Of a DNA stretch of 64,000 bases, positions 18,379-27,985 are shown in pieces. Positions within the stretch are counted from its first letter, which is position 1; each line of letters begins with the position of its first letter. The notes below the pieces were generated by a model. That model saw nothing but the letters and a program-made list of their open reading frames with translations. It did no database searches and was not told the DNA's origin. A program made the position numbers and the translations under genes. The stretch is taken from assembly GCF_022369515.1 (NCBI RefSeq), contig NZ_CP059724.1, forward strand, positions 4,340,001-4,404,000. Direction: 5' to 3'. Source of the stretch: Paenibacillus sp. 19GGS1-52 (GTDB lineage: Bacteria; Bacillota; Bacilli; Paenibacillales; Paenibacillaceae).

Positions 18379-18452
18379 GAACTTCAACTCTCTTCTTTAG
18401 TTAGTATTCTGCCCTTGGCATTAGACTTCCTTATCATAACATAATCAGTTGC

Positions 18453-20333
18453 TCAAGCAGAAGAGGAATTTCTCTGGGCACTGGGTATAACGAGTCTCAT
18501 CTCTTTCCAATCTCCTGCAGTTAGCTCTATTTCTTCGACTTCCTCTGTTCTGGATGACAACTTTAATCCACTTACTCTCCACGGATTACCACTGACCTGC
18601 ACAGGGATGAAATCGCAACTCTCTCCCTGAAGGGAGAGACGAACCTTAATGCCCCAGCTTAGTGCCTGCTCCATAATTTTCTGCGCGGTTGTACTGTGAT
18701 AATGACGCCATTCTCTGCTCCACATCGTGGGTACACTCTCTATTCCCGGCAAGCTATCTTCCTGTGAATTTAGCGGCGCAGGTTGCAGGTAACGATCAGG
18801 GTTTCCAGTGCGGAATAGTCCTCGCTCGGAATGCAACGGTGGTAGGGTATATCCGATTGAAGACTCTGGACTAGGCAGATGCAAAAATACTTTATCCGCC
18901 ACTGTCGCCTCCAGACGTCCAGCAATAGAGCGGGGCGGGGCCATTCCGGCTGCGGACAGCTCCCGGCGCACCTGCTCTAAACCCTCCTCACGCACACTAA
19001 AGTGATGGGGGCCGAGCCGAGTGAGGTTCTCCTGCAGCCGAGGATGAGCCGCTATGGCATCCCCCTCTTCCTCACTGCGGCAAGAGAGCAGAATAACCTC
19101 CGCCAACGCCGTTCGGCCGATTCCCCTGCCCCATTGCTTCAGAGCGAATTCCACCTCATTAGGGAGTTGGCCCAAAGCATGAGCATTTAACCAGAAAATG
19201 GCTTCCTCCGGCGATATTCCTTGTTCGGCAGCAGATTCCAGTCGCTCGCGGGTCAGACGAAAGCTCCATAAGGTATCGCTTTGCAGCAGTTCGGCACAAC
19301 CAGCCAAGGTCCAACGGATAGCATACGACACCTCTGGTGGAACCAGCACCTCAAAGTCCGGCTGCACAATAAACATTGGGGTTGAGGAGGTTACTTGAAT
19401 ACCTAGGTCAAGAAAATCACTGGTTTCATCTATCAATTGAGGCTGTGGTCCGCTCCAACGGAAACAGTGATCTCCATCCGGTTTCGCCCCGAGCTCACAC
19501 CAGCCAAAGCCAGCCAGAATTCGCAGCCAGCTCAGACTCGATATTTCCAGCTCTGTACGCATTTCCGGTGCAACCAAATGAGTGTTTACCATCCAGTCCA
19601 TTATTCCTGAGAGTGTTGTCCACTTTTGCGACTGGAATGAAGAGCTGGATATCAGATATCGGAAATGCTGGTCGGCAGGCTTCAGACTTCCATAGCGATT
19701 AATTACGACAGTGTACAGAATTGCTGCCATCCCTGACTCCGAAAGATGAAACCACTGCTGCAAAGCTTCCATCTCCAGTTCATACGCTGCACCACGCTCA
19801 CTTATAAGTCCTAGATACAGCATTAGATCCACTACTACTGCTGCGGGTACTGGATATGTCTCCAGATAAGGAGAGGAGATAAACAGTCCCTCAAGATGCC
19901 TTTCCTGACAGGACAGCTGTGCGTTCAGACGACCGATATTCTTTTTGTGAATGCTACCTTTGATTGTTAAAGGCAGCCCCTCACGCGCAATATACAGGAG
20001 CGCCCTGAATAAATCCCCAGTCAACCCCGCACCTGCTTCCATAGTCAGCTTTATTTCATAGCCTTCTACAAACTGCGGCTGATACGAAAAAAAGCCACTT
20101 TGAAGCAAGGGCAGCCGTTCCACTGGGATTTGATAGAGCTTCTCCCCCCACATTTTCTGCCGCACTTCCAGCAGACCGTCAGTCAGCAATTCATTCATGG
20201 CAAGCCTCTGCTCAGCGCGACAAAGATTGGGCGGCCGCAACCGTTCTTCCTTCCCTGCTTCAAAAGGCATCGCTGCATAAGCCATACAGATCCGTCGTAA
20301 TACCTCCCGCGCTTCTTGTGTAAGCTGTTTCAA
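18453..20333 (-). CDS. Helicase-associated partner of XPB
   Basis: 626-aa protein of the helicase-associated/Helicase_C_3 type always found beside bacterial XPB genes (the arrangement known in mycobacteria). Recognisable parts are a helical first half and the segment TPMFIVQPDFEVLVPPEV near residue 315, the usual start of the Helicase_C_3 domain, then ATVADKVFLHLPSPE near 475. No Walker motif is present, so it is not a helicase itself. Its ATG overlaps the XPB stop by four bases (ATGA), so the two should be made together. Function is inferred as XPB regulator or nuclease-like partner; unproven. Confidence 0.75.
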   Translation of the reverse strand: MKQLTQEAREVLRRICMAYAAMPFEAGKEERLRPPNLCRAEQRLAMNELLTDGLLEVRQKMWGEKLYQIPVERLPLLQSGFFSYQPQFVEGYEIKLTMEAGAGLTGDLFRALLYIAREGLPLTIKGSIHKKNIGRLNAQLSCQERHLEGLFISSPYLETYPVPAAVVVDLMLYLGLISERGAAYELEMEALQQWFHLSESGMAAILYTVVINRYGSLKPADQHFRYLISSSSFQSQKWTTLSGIMDWMVNTHLVAPEMRTELEISSLSWLRILAGFGWCELGAKPDGDHCFRWSGPQPQLIDETSDFLDLGIQVTSSTPMFIVQPDFEVLVPPEVSYAIRWTLAGCAELLQSDTLWSFRLTRERLESAAEQGISPEEAIFWLNAHALGQLPNEVEFALKQWGRGIGRTALAEVILLSCRSEEEGDAIAAHPRLQENLTRLGPHHFSVREEGLEQVRRELSAAGMAPPRSIAGRLEATVADKVFLHLPSPESSIGYTLPPLHSERGLFRTGNPDRYLQPAPLNSQEDSLPGIESVPTMWSREWRHYHSTTAQKIMEQALSWGIKVRLSLQGESCDFIPVQVSGNPWRVSGLKLSSRTEEVEEIELTAGDWKEMRLVIPSAQRNSSSA

Positions 20334-22060
20334 AGGATACCCTCCTCCTCAGCACTTGGCTCCACAATTCTCACCGCGTACTGGTAGCCCTGTTCCGTCA
20401 GAAACATCCGGCGGCGCCAAGCAAAATCCTGTTCACGGCTGTCTCCAGTCACCAGCGTATAGAAATACGCCTTATTCTCACCCGGCTTCGGGCGTAGAAT
20501 GCGTCCCAACCGCTGGGCTTCCTCCTGCCGCGAGCCAAAAGCACCTGAAACCTCGATGGCAACCGAAGCATCCGGCAGGTCCAGCGCAAAATTGGCCACT
20601 TTCGATACAATCAGAACTTGCAATCTCCCAGCATTAAAAGCCGCATACAGCTCACCTCTCACCTGCTCTGAGGTTTTACCTGTGATCAGAGGGGCCTTGA
20701 TAGCTTCAGCTAATTGGCTGAGCTGGTCCAGATACTGACCAATCACTAGAACAGAGGAACCGCGATGCGCTTCCAGTAGCTCTAACACAACATCGATTTT
20801 GCCCGGGTTCCCAGCAGCTAGACGGAACTTTTCTTTATTTTCCGCATACATATATTCCCGTGTTAACACCACATTCATAGGTACAGTCATCTCTATACAC
20901 TCAACGGTGGCGATCCAACCCTGCTTCTCCAGCACCTTCCAGGGCAGATCGTAGCATTTGGGTCCGATTAAAGAGAACACATCGTCTTCCCGGCCATCCT
21001 CTCTGACAAGAGTAGCCGTTAGCCCTAGACGGCGTGTGGCTTGAATGTCCGCAGTAGCCCGGAACACCGGAGCCGGCAGCAAATGAACTTCATCATAGAT
21101 GATCAGACCCCAGTTTCGTTCGTTGAACAAATTTATATGAATGAAGGGACCTTCCTTCCTACGGCGATGTGTCAAAATCTGATAGGTGGCTACAGTCACT
21201 GGCCGCACCTGTCTTTTCTCGCCAGAGTACTCACCGATCGCCTCACCATCCAGATTTGTTCGCTGCAGTAACTCATTCATCCATTGCCTAACAGAGGTTG
21301 TGCTCGAGGTGAGAATCAGTGTTTCGCACTGCAGGCTTTCCAGAACAGCTATGCCCACTACCGTCTTACCTGCTCCGCAAGGCAGAACGACAACTCCACT
21401 CCCTCCGGTACCACCAGTCCCCTGAAAGTGCTGAACGGCTTCCCGTTGGTATTCTCTAAGGCTTATTGAGGTGCCAGCTTCACCGTCTGCTTCCGTTCTG
21501 TCATGAAAGTTGTATTCAGGCTCTCTCCATGCGACATTAAGAGCTTGCCCCTCATGATAGCCTGCATAGTCCATAATGGGATACCCGAGTCTTGTCAGCT
21601 CTTGCTTCAATTGACCGCGGAAGGTCTTCCTGCACACGCACTCTACAGGTCCGCTTCTTCGTAATCCAGCTTCATAGAAACCAGGGTGCTTCTCCAATTC
21701 ATCCAGCAGCTCCGAAGTATCGGCACGGATTGTAATTAGCTGTGACTCCCTCTCATGGGTATGCAGTGTTAGTCTGCCATACCGGGACATGAGAAGTGAT
21801 ATCTCCTCCATAACACCCGTAGGTATATTCCAGCGGGCAATAGATCTGAGACTAGTTGTAATATGCTCTGCCTTATAACCAAGCGCTGCGGCGTTCCAAA
21901 GCGACAATGGAGTGATCCGGTAAGTGTGGAAGGCCGTGGGACTTTTTATAAGCTCAGCAAAAGTAGCTAGAAGTTGTCTGGCCGCCTCAAAGCCTGGGTG
22001 AGCACATTCCAGCAAAACAGTCCGGTCTCTTCGTATAATACAAGCTCCTGTTTTCTCCAT
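20330..22060 (-). CDS. XPB-type superfamily 2 DNA helicase
   Basis: 576-aa helicase related to eukaryotic XPB/Ssl2. An N-terminal damage-recognition-like domain is followed by motif I LPCGAGKTVVG near residue 228, motif II YDEVHLLP (DEVH box), motif III LTATLVRED with the RED motif, and C-terminal motifs VLVIGQYLDQ and QRLGRILRPK. These are the features that separate XPB from other DEAD/H helicases. Expected role is ATP-dependent DNA unwinding in excision repair or transcription-linked processes. Confidence 0.93.
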   Translation of the reverse strand: MEKTGACIIRRDRTVLLECAHPGFEAARQLLATFAELIKSPTAFHTYRITPLSLWNAAALGYKAEHITTSLRSIARWNIPTGVMEEISLLMSRYGRLTLHTHERESQLITIRADTSELLDELEKHPGFYEAGLRRSGPVECVCRKTFRGQLKQELTRLGYPIMDYAGYHEGQALNVAWREPEYNFHDRTEADGEAGTSISLREYQREAVQHFQGTGGTGGSGVVVLPCGAGKTVVGIAVLESLQCETLILTSSTTSVRQWMNELLQRTNLDGEAIGEYSGEKRQVRPVTVATYQILTHRRRKEGPFIHINLFNERNWGLIIYDEVHLLPAPVFRATADIQATRRLGLTATLVREDGREDDVFSLIGPKCYDLPWKVLEKQGWIATVECIEMTVPMNVVLTREYMYAENKEKFRLAAGNPGKIDVVLELLEAHRGSSVLVIGQYLDQLSQLAEAIKAPLITGKTSEQVRGELYAAFNAGRLQVLIVSKVANFALDLPDASVAIEVSGAFGSRQEEAQRLGRILRPKPGENKAYFYTLVTGDSREQDFAWRRRMFLTEQGYQYAVRIVEPSAEEEGIL

Positions 22061-22132
22061 AGATTCCCCTCCTTGCTTAGTGAGTCAGGCCTCCGCTATG
22101 TAACTCTATTTCAAACTGCTGCTGAATAGCAG

Positions 22133-22172
22133 GAAAAAGCCCACACCCGGATAACCACGGACATGAGCTTTA
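22133..22172 (-). terminator. Terminator after the CBS gene
   Basis: Fourteen-position stem with several G-T pairs (AAAGCTCATGTCCG with CGGGTGTGGGCTTT) and a T-run on the minus strand, 14 bases after the stop. Confidence 0.75.
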
Positions 22173-22185
22173 CCCATTCTTATTG

Positions 22186-22617
22186 TTAATGCAAATGCTG
22201 CTGGGAGATTCCGCTCAGCGCTTCTCCAGCCTCATCGGCAAAAATATTACGCACCGCGAGATCACCAATCGAGACGATCCCGATCAATTTCTTGCCATTT
22301 GTCACCGGTAGCCGGCGAATCTGCCCCGCAGCCATAAGTTCTGCTGCCTCATCCACAGAGGTATTCTCTGAGACGGCACGAATATCTGTACTCATGACTG
22401 TCTGCACCGATGTGGAACCTGCATGCTTGTCTGCGTACCCTCTAATAACAAGATCACGGTCTGTAATCACACCGAGCAATTGCTTGCTGTCGTTAGAATC
22501 AATTACTGGAATAAACCCAGTATCATTATCCCTCATTTTGATAGCAGCCTCAAAAATATTATCCTGCAATGTGACTGTTACAGTATCGGTGGTCATAACC
22601 TCTTTAACCGTCTTCAA
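22186..22617 (-). CDS. CBS-domain protein (YlbB-like)
   Basis: 143-aa protein made only of two CBS domains, near residues 1-60 (VKEVMTTDTVTV, GVITDRDLV) and 70-130 (VMSTDIRAV, IGIVSIGDLAV). Such stand-alone pairs bind adenosine nucleotides and adjust partner proteins. The start is taken as TTG 22617 because AGGAGGG lies 6 bases before it; an ATG at 22644 is in frame but has that AGGAGGG inside its coding part. Bacillus YlbB, in the same ylb gene neighbourhood, has this architecture. Confidence 0.85.
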   Translation of the reverse strand: MKTVKEVMTTDTVTVTLQDNIFEAAIKMRDNDTGFIPVIDSNDSKQLLGVITDRDLVIRGYADKHAGSTSVQTVMSTDIRAVSENTSVDEAAELMAAGQIRRLPVTNGKKLIGIVSIGDLAVRNIFADEAGEALSGISQQHLH

Positions 22618-22686
22618 GTTGAACCCTCCTGTCATGATCTCCATGTTTCGGAAATAGGTTCTCCTTAACCAAACAAATTATACGCT

Positions 22687-23859
22687 TTACTTCTCCTTAA
22701 GACAGGAATCTGCCATCGCTATCAGCAACTTCACTCCATGCAGCATAGCATCCTCGTCGAAATCAAATCGACTGTGATGATGTGGGTAGTCAGCCCCTTT
22801 ATCCGGGTTACCCGCTCCTACGAACATAAAGCAGCCTGGGATGCTCTTTACATAATAGGCAAAATCCTCTGCCGGCATAAGCCTCTCCATCAACATAACC
22901 TGAACGGATTCCCCTAGTGCTTTCGGAGCTTCATGGAAAAAACGTTGATATTCACCTTCATCATTTACAAGGGGGGGATATCCCATTAAGTAGTCTATCT
23001 TCACCTCGGTGCCATATGCAGCAGCTATTGAAGTCGCGATCTCTTCGATTCTGCGCCGGATCAGATAACGAGTCTCCTCGTCGAATGCCCGTACGGTGCC
23101 AGTTATCCGGCATTGCTCAGCAACGACGTTCTGGGCGAACCCGCCTTGTATGGTCCCCACACTTAATACCGCAGGCCGCAGCGGGTCAACAGAACGGCTC
23201 ACAACGCTCTGAAGTTGTGTCACGAGGGCCGCCCCGGCCACAATGCTGTCAATCGTACGGTGCGGCATGCCGGCATGTCCACCTTTGCCAATAATGTCAA
23301 TGAAAAACTCATCGGCCGATGCCATTAGTGGACCTGGTGCACTGCCTACTGTACCTATAGGAAGTGGAGTCCAGAGATGGAGGCCATAGACGGCATCGGC
23401 ATTCTCTAGCACTCCTTCAGCAATCATACCCAGCGCCCCTCCAGGACACACCTCTTCGGCTGGCTGAAAGAGAAAGCGAATCTCTCCTTCTAGTTCATCC
23501 CGGCGGCTACTGTAGTAAGCCGCTGCGCCCAGCAGCATCGACGTATGACCATCGTGACCGCAGGCATGCATGGCCCCGTCATTTTGCGAAACATAGTCGC
23601 TTTGCGTTTCTTCCAGGATGGGCAGAGCATCCATATCTGCCCGCAGAACAACCGTTTTCCCCGGCTTCTCGCCCCGCAATATCCCTGTAACACCATATCC
23701 GGCAGTGCTTCTCTTGACTTCAATCCCGAAATCCGCCAACTTATCTGCTACATAGGCTGAAGTCTCCTTCTCCTGATAAGACAACTCCGGATGCCGATGC
23801 AGATGACGGCGCCATTTCACCATATCCGGCAGCAGTAATTCAACCGGTAACCTCTCCAT
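22687..23859 (-). CDS. M20-family amidohydrolase
   Basis: Zinc-dependent amidohydrolase of the N-acyl amino acid/hippurate hydrolase group, about 390 aa. Motifs: RRHLHRHPELS at the N-terminus, VVLRADMDALP, the metal-binding MHACGHDGHTSMLLGAA, the catalytic PAEEVCPGGALGMI, and the C-terminal YPHHHSRFDFDE with a metal-ligating His. Substrate not readable (N-acetylated amino acids or diaminopimelate derivatives are usual). The start is uncertain; ATG 23925 is in frame 22 codons upstream, but ATG 23859 gives the normal distance to the first motif. Confidence 0.88.
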   Translation of the reverse strand: MERLPVELLLPDMVKWRRHLHRHPELSYQEKETSAYVADKLADFGIEVKRSTAGYGVTGILRGEKPGKTVVLRADMDALPILEETQSDYVSQNDGAMHACGHDGHTSMLLGAAAYYSSRRDELEGEIRFLFQPAEEVCPGGALGMIAEGVLENADAVYGLHLWTPLPIGTVGSAPGPLMASADEFFIDIIGKGGHAGMPHRTIDSIVAGAALVTQLQSVVSRSVDPLRPAVLSVGTIQGGFAQNVVAEQCRITGTVRAFDEETRYLIRRRIEEIATSIAAAYGTEVKIDYLMGYPPLVNDEGEYQRFFHEAPKALGESVQVMLMERLMPAEDFAYYVKSIPGCFMFVGAGNPDKGADYPHHHSRFDFDEDAMLHGVKLLIAMADSCLKEK

Positions 23860-24099
23860 ACCTCTTCCATCCCTTTCTCTTACGTAACCCGCTTCGTCAG
23901 CGTTTAACGACTGCCCTAAAACCATTCTCTCAGCCTAGTACAACTATATTTCTTTTATTGTAGCAGAAACGCAAAAAACTGTGTATCACAGGGTGTCCTC
24001 CGCCTTGCGCTCCCTTTGGAAACATACTATCATGAGATAGAACATCTTAATTCGGATAATGAATGAATCATTATACTTCATGAGGGGGATATGTGCGCT

Positions 24100-24447
24100 A
24101 TGATTTTTGAGAACACGGGCCTCGTAGGATTAACAAGCGATCTTTTCTATTTGGATGAAAGTGCCGCCAAAGCTGGTTTCGTTCGCTGGCAATGGGAGTA
24201 CTATCGCGCCACTTACGATTGCAAGATTGAAGATCAGCAGAATGGCGGCGACTATTTTCTGCGCTTTAATACACGCGCTGTCGAAGGTAAATTGGAGAAG
24301 TCGGATGCCGTGCTTGCGATTGAAGCCGTTTACTTAGGGAAAGCAACCTATCCACACGGTCTAGAGTATGAGTCTCCTGTGCCTCAACCTATTATGGACA
24401 TCGCAGCTCAGCGGATTCTTCAGCTGAAGCAGCTGTTGGAGGTTTGA
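24100..24447 (+). CDS. YugN-like family protein
   Basis: 115-aa protein matching the YugN family (FVRWQWEYYRATYDCKIED; YFLRFNTRAVEGKLE; ATYPHGLEYE). Function unknown. ATG 24100 has GAGGGGG 11 bases before it and is preferred over ATG 24091, which is only two bases from that site. Its stop overlaps the TTG start of the ftsW-type gene, so the two are translationally coupled. Confidence 0.82.
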   Translation: MIFENTGLVGLTSDLFYLDESAAKAGFVRWQWEYYRATYDCKIEDQQNGGDYFLRFNTRAVEGKLEKSDAVLAIEAVYLGKATYPHGLEYESPVPQPIMDIAAQRILQLKQLLEV

Positions 24448-25688
24448 GTAACGGGAAGGGAACGACGAAAAAAAATGTCAGCCTGCCCAAAAGAGGAACG
24501 CCCGATTTCCAATTGCTTATTCTGACCTTGCTGCTTGTTGGCTTCGGTCTGGTTATGGTCTTCAGTGCCAGCTCCAGTCTGACCTTGGCCAGCAAGAAAT
24601 TCAGCTATGACCCTTTTTATTTTATGAAGCGCCAGATTATCTGGGTCGTGCTGGGAAGCATCGTTATGTTTACAGTAATGAATATTCATTACAGCAAATT
24701 CAAGAAATGGTATGCACCTATCTTTATTATTACTCTAGTCCTTCTATTGTTCGTAGCTTCTACCGATCGAATTAACGGTGCCAAGAGTTGGTTAAGTATT
24801 GGGGGCATGGGAATACAGCCGACTGAACTGGCCAAAATATCAATTATCTTATATCTGGCCGCACTCATCACCAAAAAGGGTGAACGGCTGAGAGATTTCC
24901 GCACAGGTTATATACCCGTAATGGTTATAGTCGGTATTGTAGCCGGACTGATCATGATGCAGCCGGATTTAGGCTCATGTCTGATTCTCGTAGCCACCAG
25001 TGGGCTGGTGATTTATGCTGGCGGCGCCAGTATGAAGCACATTCTGGCTTCTGTTGCTCTGCTAGTACTGGGTGCGGCACTCGTATTGGGAGCCAAAGGA
25101 GCTATCGACTCCCTTTCGCCTGTCTCGGAGAAAGTTATTGCTAACCAGGACTACAAACAAGAACGTTTCGATGCCTTCTTGAATCCTTATCAGGATGCTT
25201 CAGGCAGTGGGTTTAATATTATCCAATCCTTGACCGCTCTGGGAGAGGGAGGAATTAAGGGTTCCGGCTTTGGACAGAGTGTGCAGAAGCTCTACTATCT
25301 GCCTTACCCTTACACCGACTTTATCTTCGCCGTAATCGGTGAAGAACTTGGTTTTGTAGGGACCACGATCTTCTTGCTGCTGTATCTGTACTTTATCTGG
25401 AGAGGTATTCTCATCGCGCTAAGATGCACCGACCCCTTCGGTACGCTTGTTGGGATTGGTGTAATGGGACTTATCGCTATTCAAGCCTTCGTTAACATCG
25501 GTGGTGTGACCAAAACCATTCCTCTAACCGGTGTGACCCTGCCATTCATCAGCTATGGAGGCTCTTCGCTGCTAGTCAGCATGTTGTCTATGGGCATTAT
25601 GTTAAGCATTTCAAGAGAGACCAACCGCCCGGCCAAACAGGAAGTAACTAAATCCGTAACAACAGTCAGACAAGTACGGGCACGGTGA
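24444..25688 (+). CDS. ftsW: FtsW/RodA/SpoVE (SEDS) glycosyltransferase
   Basis: 414-aa polytopic membrane protein with about ten spans, of the SEDS family that polymerises glycan strands from lipid II together with a class B PBP. Seen: VMVFSASSSLT in span 1, the conserved QPDLGSCLI, the catalytic-loop region with GEGGIKGSGFGQSVQKLYYLP, the FAVIGEELGFVG motif and PFISYGGSSLL near the C-terminus, the last typical of FtsW/SpoVE. Start is TTG 24444, sharing bases with the yugN stop, with GGAGG only one base away, so re-initiation is likely. Division or sporulation paralogue cannot be separated. Confidence 0.88.
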   Translation: MSNGKGTTKKNVSLPKRGTPDFQLLILTLLLVGFGLVMVFSASSSLTLASKKFSYDPFYFMKRQIIWVVLGSIVMFTVMNIHYSKFKKWYAPIFIITLVLLLFVASTDRINGAKSWLSIGGMGIQPTELAKISIILYLAALITKKGERLRDFRTGYIPVMVIVGIVAGLIMMQPDLGSCLILVATSGLVIYAGGASMKHILASVALLVLGAALVLGAKGAIDSLSPVSEKVIANQDYKQERFDAFLNPYQDASGSGFNIIQSLTALGEGGIKGSGFGQSVQKLYYLPYPYTDFIFAVIGEELGFVGTTIFLLLYLYFIWRGILIALRCTDPFGTLVGIGVMGLIAIQAFVNIGGVTKTIPLTGVTLPFISYGGSSLLVSMLSMGIMLSISRETNRPAKQEVTKSVTTVRQVRAR

Positions 25689-25725
25689 GTTCGGCAATAC
25701 GATCCATAGTTGCATATTAAGAAGC

Positions 25726-25772
25726 AAAAAGTGTCCTCAATCCATGTATGGATTTGAGGACACTCTTTTTTT
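25726..25772. terminator. Bidirectional terminator between ftsW and asp23
   Basis: AGTGTCCTCAA and TTGAGGACACT pair, with a small inner stem TCCAT/ATGGA and T-runs on both strands, between converging genes. Confidence 0.85.
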
Positions 25773-25810
25773 GTTGTTATTCTTATAATGTGAACAAATT
25801 ATATTACTAA

Positions 25811-26176
25811 TTAAGAAATTTCATCATTCTTGAAGGCAACGCCTTCAACCTTAACATTCACTTCAACAATGTGAAGTCCTGTCATGCTTTCCACAGCTTC
25901 GCGTACGTTTTGTTGAAGCATCCGGCACACCTCGTGAATCGGTGTTTCATAAAGAACTATAATACGCAAATCCACGGCTGCTTCCAGCTGCCCTACTTCA
26001 ACGGTAACACCCTTCTGCACATTCTTACCACTCAGGCGCTTCGCCCAGCCTTCCGATAAGCCGCCAGACATGGCTGCAATTCCTGGAGTCTCCAAGGCAG
26101 CCAATCCGGCAATTTTAGAGACGACGTCATTTGAAATTCGTATATTTCCCATTTCTAGTTGAAGTTGTTCTGCCAT
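25811..26176 (-). CDS. Asp23/Gls24-family envelope stress protein
   Basis: 121-aa protein of the Asp23 family (IRISNDVVSKIAGLAALETPGIAAMSG; VEVGQLEAAVDLRIIVLYETPIHEV). Family members are membrane-associated cell-envelope stress proteins in Gram-positives, and paralogues such as YloU and YqhY affect lipid and phosphate homeostasis. GAGGGGG precedes ATG 26176. It has no membrane segment itself. Which paralogue it is cannot be decided. Confidence 0.88.
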   Translation of the reverse strand: MAEQLQLEMGNIRISNDVVSKIAGLAALETPGIAAMSGGLSEGWAKRLSGKNVQKGVTVEVGQLEAAVDLRIIVLYETPIHEVCRMLQQNVREAVESMTGLHIVEVNVKVEGVAFKNDEIS

Positions 26177-26330
26177 GCCATATCCCCCTCACACTCATTA
26201 TTAATTATTGTAATTCCAAAACAGGCTAAAAAGCAAATGACTTTCTCTCAATTCCGTTTACACTTAGGAACAATTTGGGTATATTGATTATGAAATCAAC
26301 TTACATAAATAGACTGGAGTGTGCAACACA

Positions 26331-27401
26331 TTGAAAAAATGGATTTCTCCGGCCCTGCTGGTCATTACCTTTGTCCTTAGCGCCATTGGACATTTTGCGA
26401 ATTGGGACCATACGCTTCAATTCGTATTGTCTGCGGTCTCTGTCGTCTTCGTAGCTGGCTTTCTAGGCCGGGCAACAGAAAGCGTAGCCCATTATGCTGG
26501 GCAGAGATTAGGCGGCTTTCTTAATGCCACCTTCGGCAACGCTGCGGAGCTGATCATTGCCTTCTTCCTGGTAAAGGAAGGACTATTCGATATGGTCAAG
26601 GCTAGTCTCACCGGCTCCATCATCGGTAATCTGCTGCTTGTTCTGGGCCTTAGTATATTCGCTGGCGGCATGAAGTACAAGGTGCAGAATTTCAACGTTA
26701 CACTCGCCGGACTCAACGGCTCACTGATGATCGTCGCTGTAATTGCCCTGTTCGTGCCTGCCATGTTCTTCAATACCCATTCGATTACTGAGAAAGATAC
26801 AGATGTGTTAAGTCTCATCGTAGCCGGACTGCTTATTGCTTCCTATATTGCCTGGCTCGTTTTCTCTATGATTACACACAAGAAATACTTGGGGGACGTC
26901 ACGGAGGACAATGAAGAAGAATTGCCGAACGAACATGCTCCTGCCTGGTCCATGAAAAGATCCATCCTCTATCTGGTGATAGCAACCGTTATGGTAGCCT
27001 TTGTTAGTGAATGGCTTGTTGGCACATTGGAGACATTGACTGAACGCTTTGGCTTCAGCGAGCTGTTCGTAGGTGCATTCCTTGTAGCCATCATCGGCAA
27101 CGCAGCTGAACATAGCGCGGCGATTATGCTGGCTATGAAGAACAAGATTGGGGCCGCAGTGGAAATCGCCGTTGGCAGCAGCCTGCAAATTGCCTTATTC
27201 GTAGCGCCTGTGCTAATCTTCGTCAGTTATTTTATGGGAACTACAATGGATATCGTATTTACGACGATTGAGATTGTCGCTATTGCAGTCTCCGTATTCA
27301 TTGCCAAGTCGATTATACAAGATGGGGCAACCAACTGGTACGAGGGGCTGCTACTACTGACTGTCTATCTGATTCTCGGGGTCTCCTTTTATCTTGTATA
27401 G
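26331..27401 (+). CDS. Ca2+/H+ antiporter (CaX family)
   Basis: About 356 aa with eleven spans of the cation/Ca2+ exchanger superfamily. The two inverted alpha repeats are visible: GGFLNATFGNAAELIIAFF near residue 65 and VGAFLVAIIGNAAEHSAAIM near 245, both with the acidic GNAAE core. It exchanges cytosolic Ca2+ for protons. Start TTG 26331 (M-K-K-W-I) with GGAG 11 bases upstream is preferred to GTG 26319, which overlaps that site. Together with the P-type pump at 1.8-4.6 kb this gives two Ca2+ export routes in one window. Confidence 0.9.
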   Translation: MKKWISPALLVITFVLSAIGHFANWDHTLQFVLSAVSVVFVAGFLGRATESVAHYAGQRLGGFLNATFGNAAELIIAFFLVKEGLFDMVKASLTGSIIGNLLLVLGLSIFAGGMKYKVQNFNVTLAGLNGSLMIVAVIALFVPAMFFNTHSITEKDTDVLSLIVAGLLIASYIAWLVFSMITHKKYLGDVTEDNEEELPNEHAPAWSMKRSILYLVIATVMVAFVSEWLVGTLETLTERFGFSELFVGAFLVAIIGNAAEHSAAIMLAMKNKIGAAVEIAVGSSLQIALFVAPVLIFVSYFMGTTMDIVFTTIEIVAIAVSVFIAKSIIQDGATNWYEGLLLLTVYLILGVSFYLV

Positions 27402-27415
27402 TACTTAAACACAGC

Positions 27416-27463
27416 AAAAAGCGCACATGAGCGACCCACCTGTCCTCATGTGCGCTTTTTTAT
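27416..27463. terminator. Bidirectional terminator between cax and ylaN
   Basis: Stem AAAAAGCGCACATGAG with CTCATGTGCGCTTTTTT, perfectly paired over 15 positions, with T-run on each strand. Confidence 0.88.
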
Positions 27464-27490
27464 AACATAAATTAAACCGTGCAAATAATA

Positions 27491-27790
27491 CTATGAATTC
27501 GCATTCGCCTTGTTATTCAGTGCTTCATAAAGTACCGACAAATTGCGCTCCAGTTTACTCAGCACCATTTTCCCAGTCAGCTCTTGTACTAATCCAACTC
27601 TAACTGCAAAATCGACTTGTCTGGAGAAACCATACATTTGGGTATCCAGTACTTCCTCATAGAGAGGGCAGTACCGTGTTGCCAAATTCTCCATCTGCAC
27701 TTCGATAAGCTTCTCAATTTTATCGGCATCTTCTTGTAGAAGAGTGATCGCTCGTAGATTGATTTGTTCCTGCAAATCTGATGAATTCAT
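27491..27790 (-). CDS. ylaN: YlaN family protein (DUF1507), iron homeostasis
   Basis: 99-aa helical protein with the YlaN signature CPLYEEVLDTQMYGFSRQVD and AVRVGLV. In Bacillus and Staphylococcus YlaN interacts with Fur and matters when iron is limiting. Normal length; only the last ten residues are variable. Monocistronic, and ends at a strong shared terminator. Confidence 0.92.
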   Translation of the reverse strand: MNSSDLQEQINLRAITLLQEDADKIEKLIEVQMENLATRYCPLYEEVLDTQMYGFSRQVDFAVRVGLVQELTGKMVLSKLERNLSVLYEALNNKANANS

Positions 27791-27935
27791 AGATTTTCCC
27801 CCCCATGTCCAAAAGTTTCAGCTGCTATTGCTAGTTTATTTAATATTAGTCGAAATTGCATATCAATACAACAATTCAGTTTGCAAAAGCTTTTACTTTC
27901 ATATATATTATGAACCCTTATAATTTATTATATTT

Positions 27936-27976
27936 TAAAAAACGCCCCGCCGCAAACCGGCAGGACGCTTTTTAGA
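27936..27976 (-). terminator. Terminator after the HPr-like gene
   Basis: Minus-strand hairpin AAGCGTCCTGCCG/CGGCGGGGCGTTTTTT ten bases after the stop. Confidence 0.82.
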
Positions 27977-27985
27977 AACAAATAA

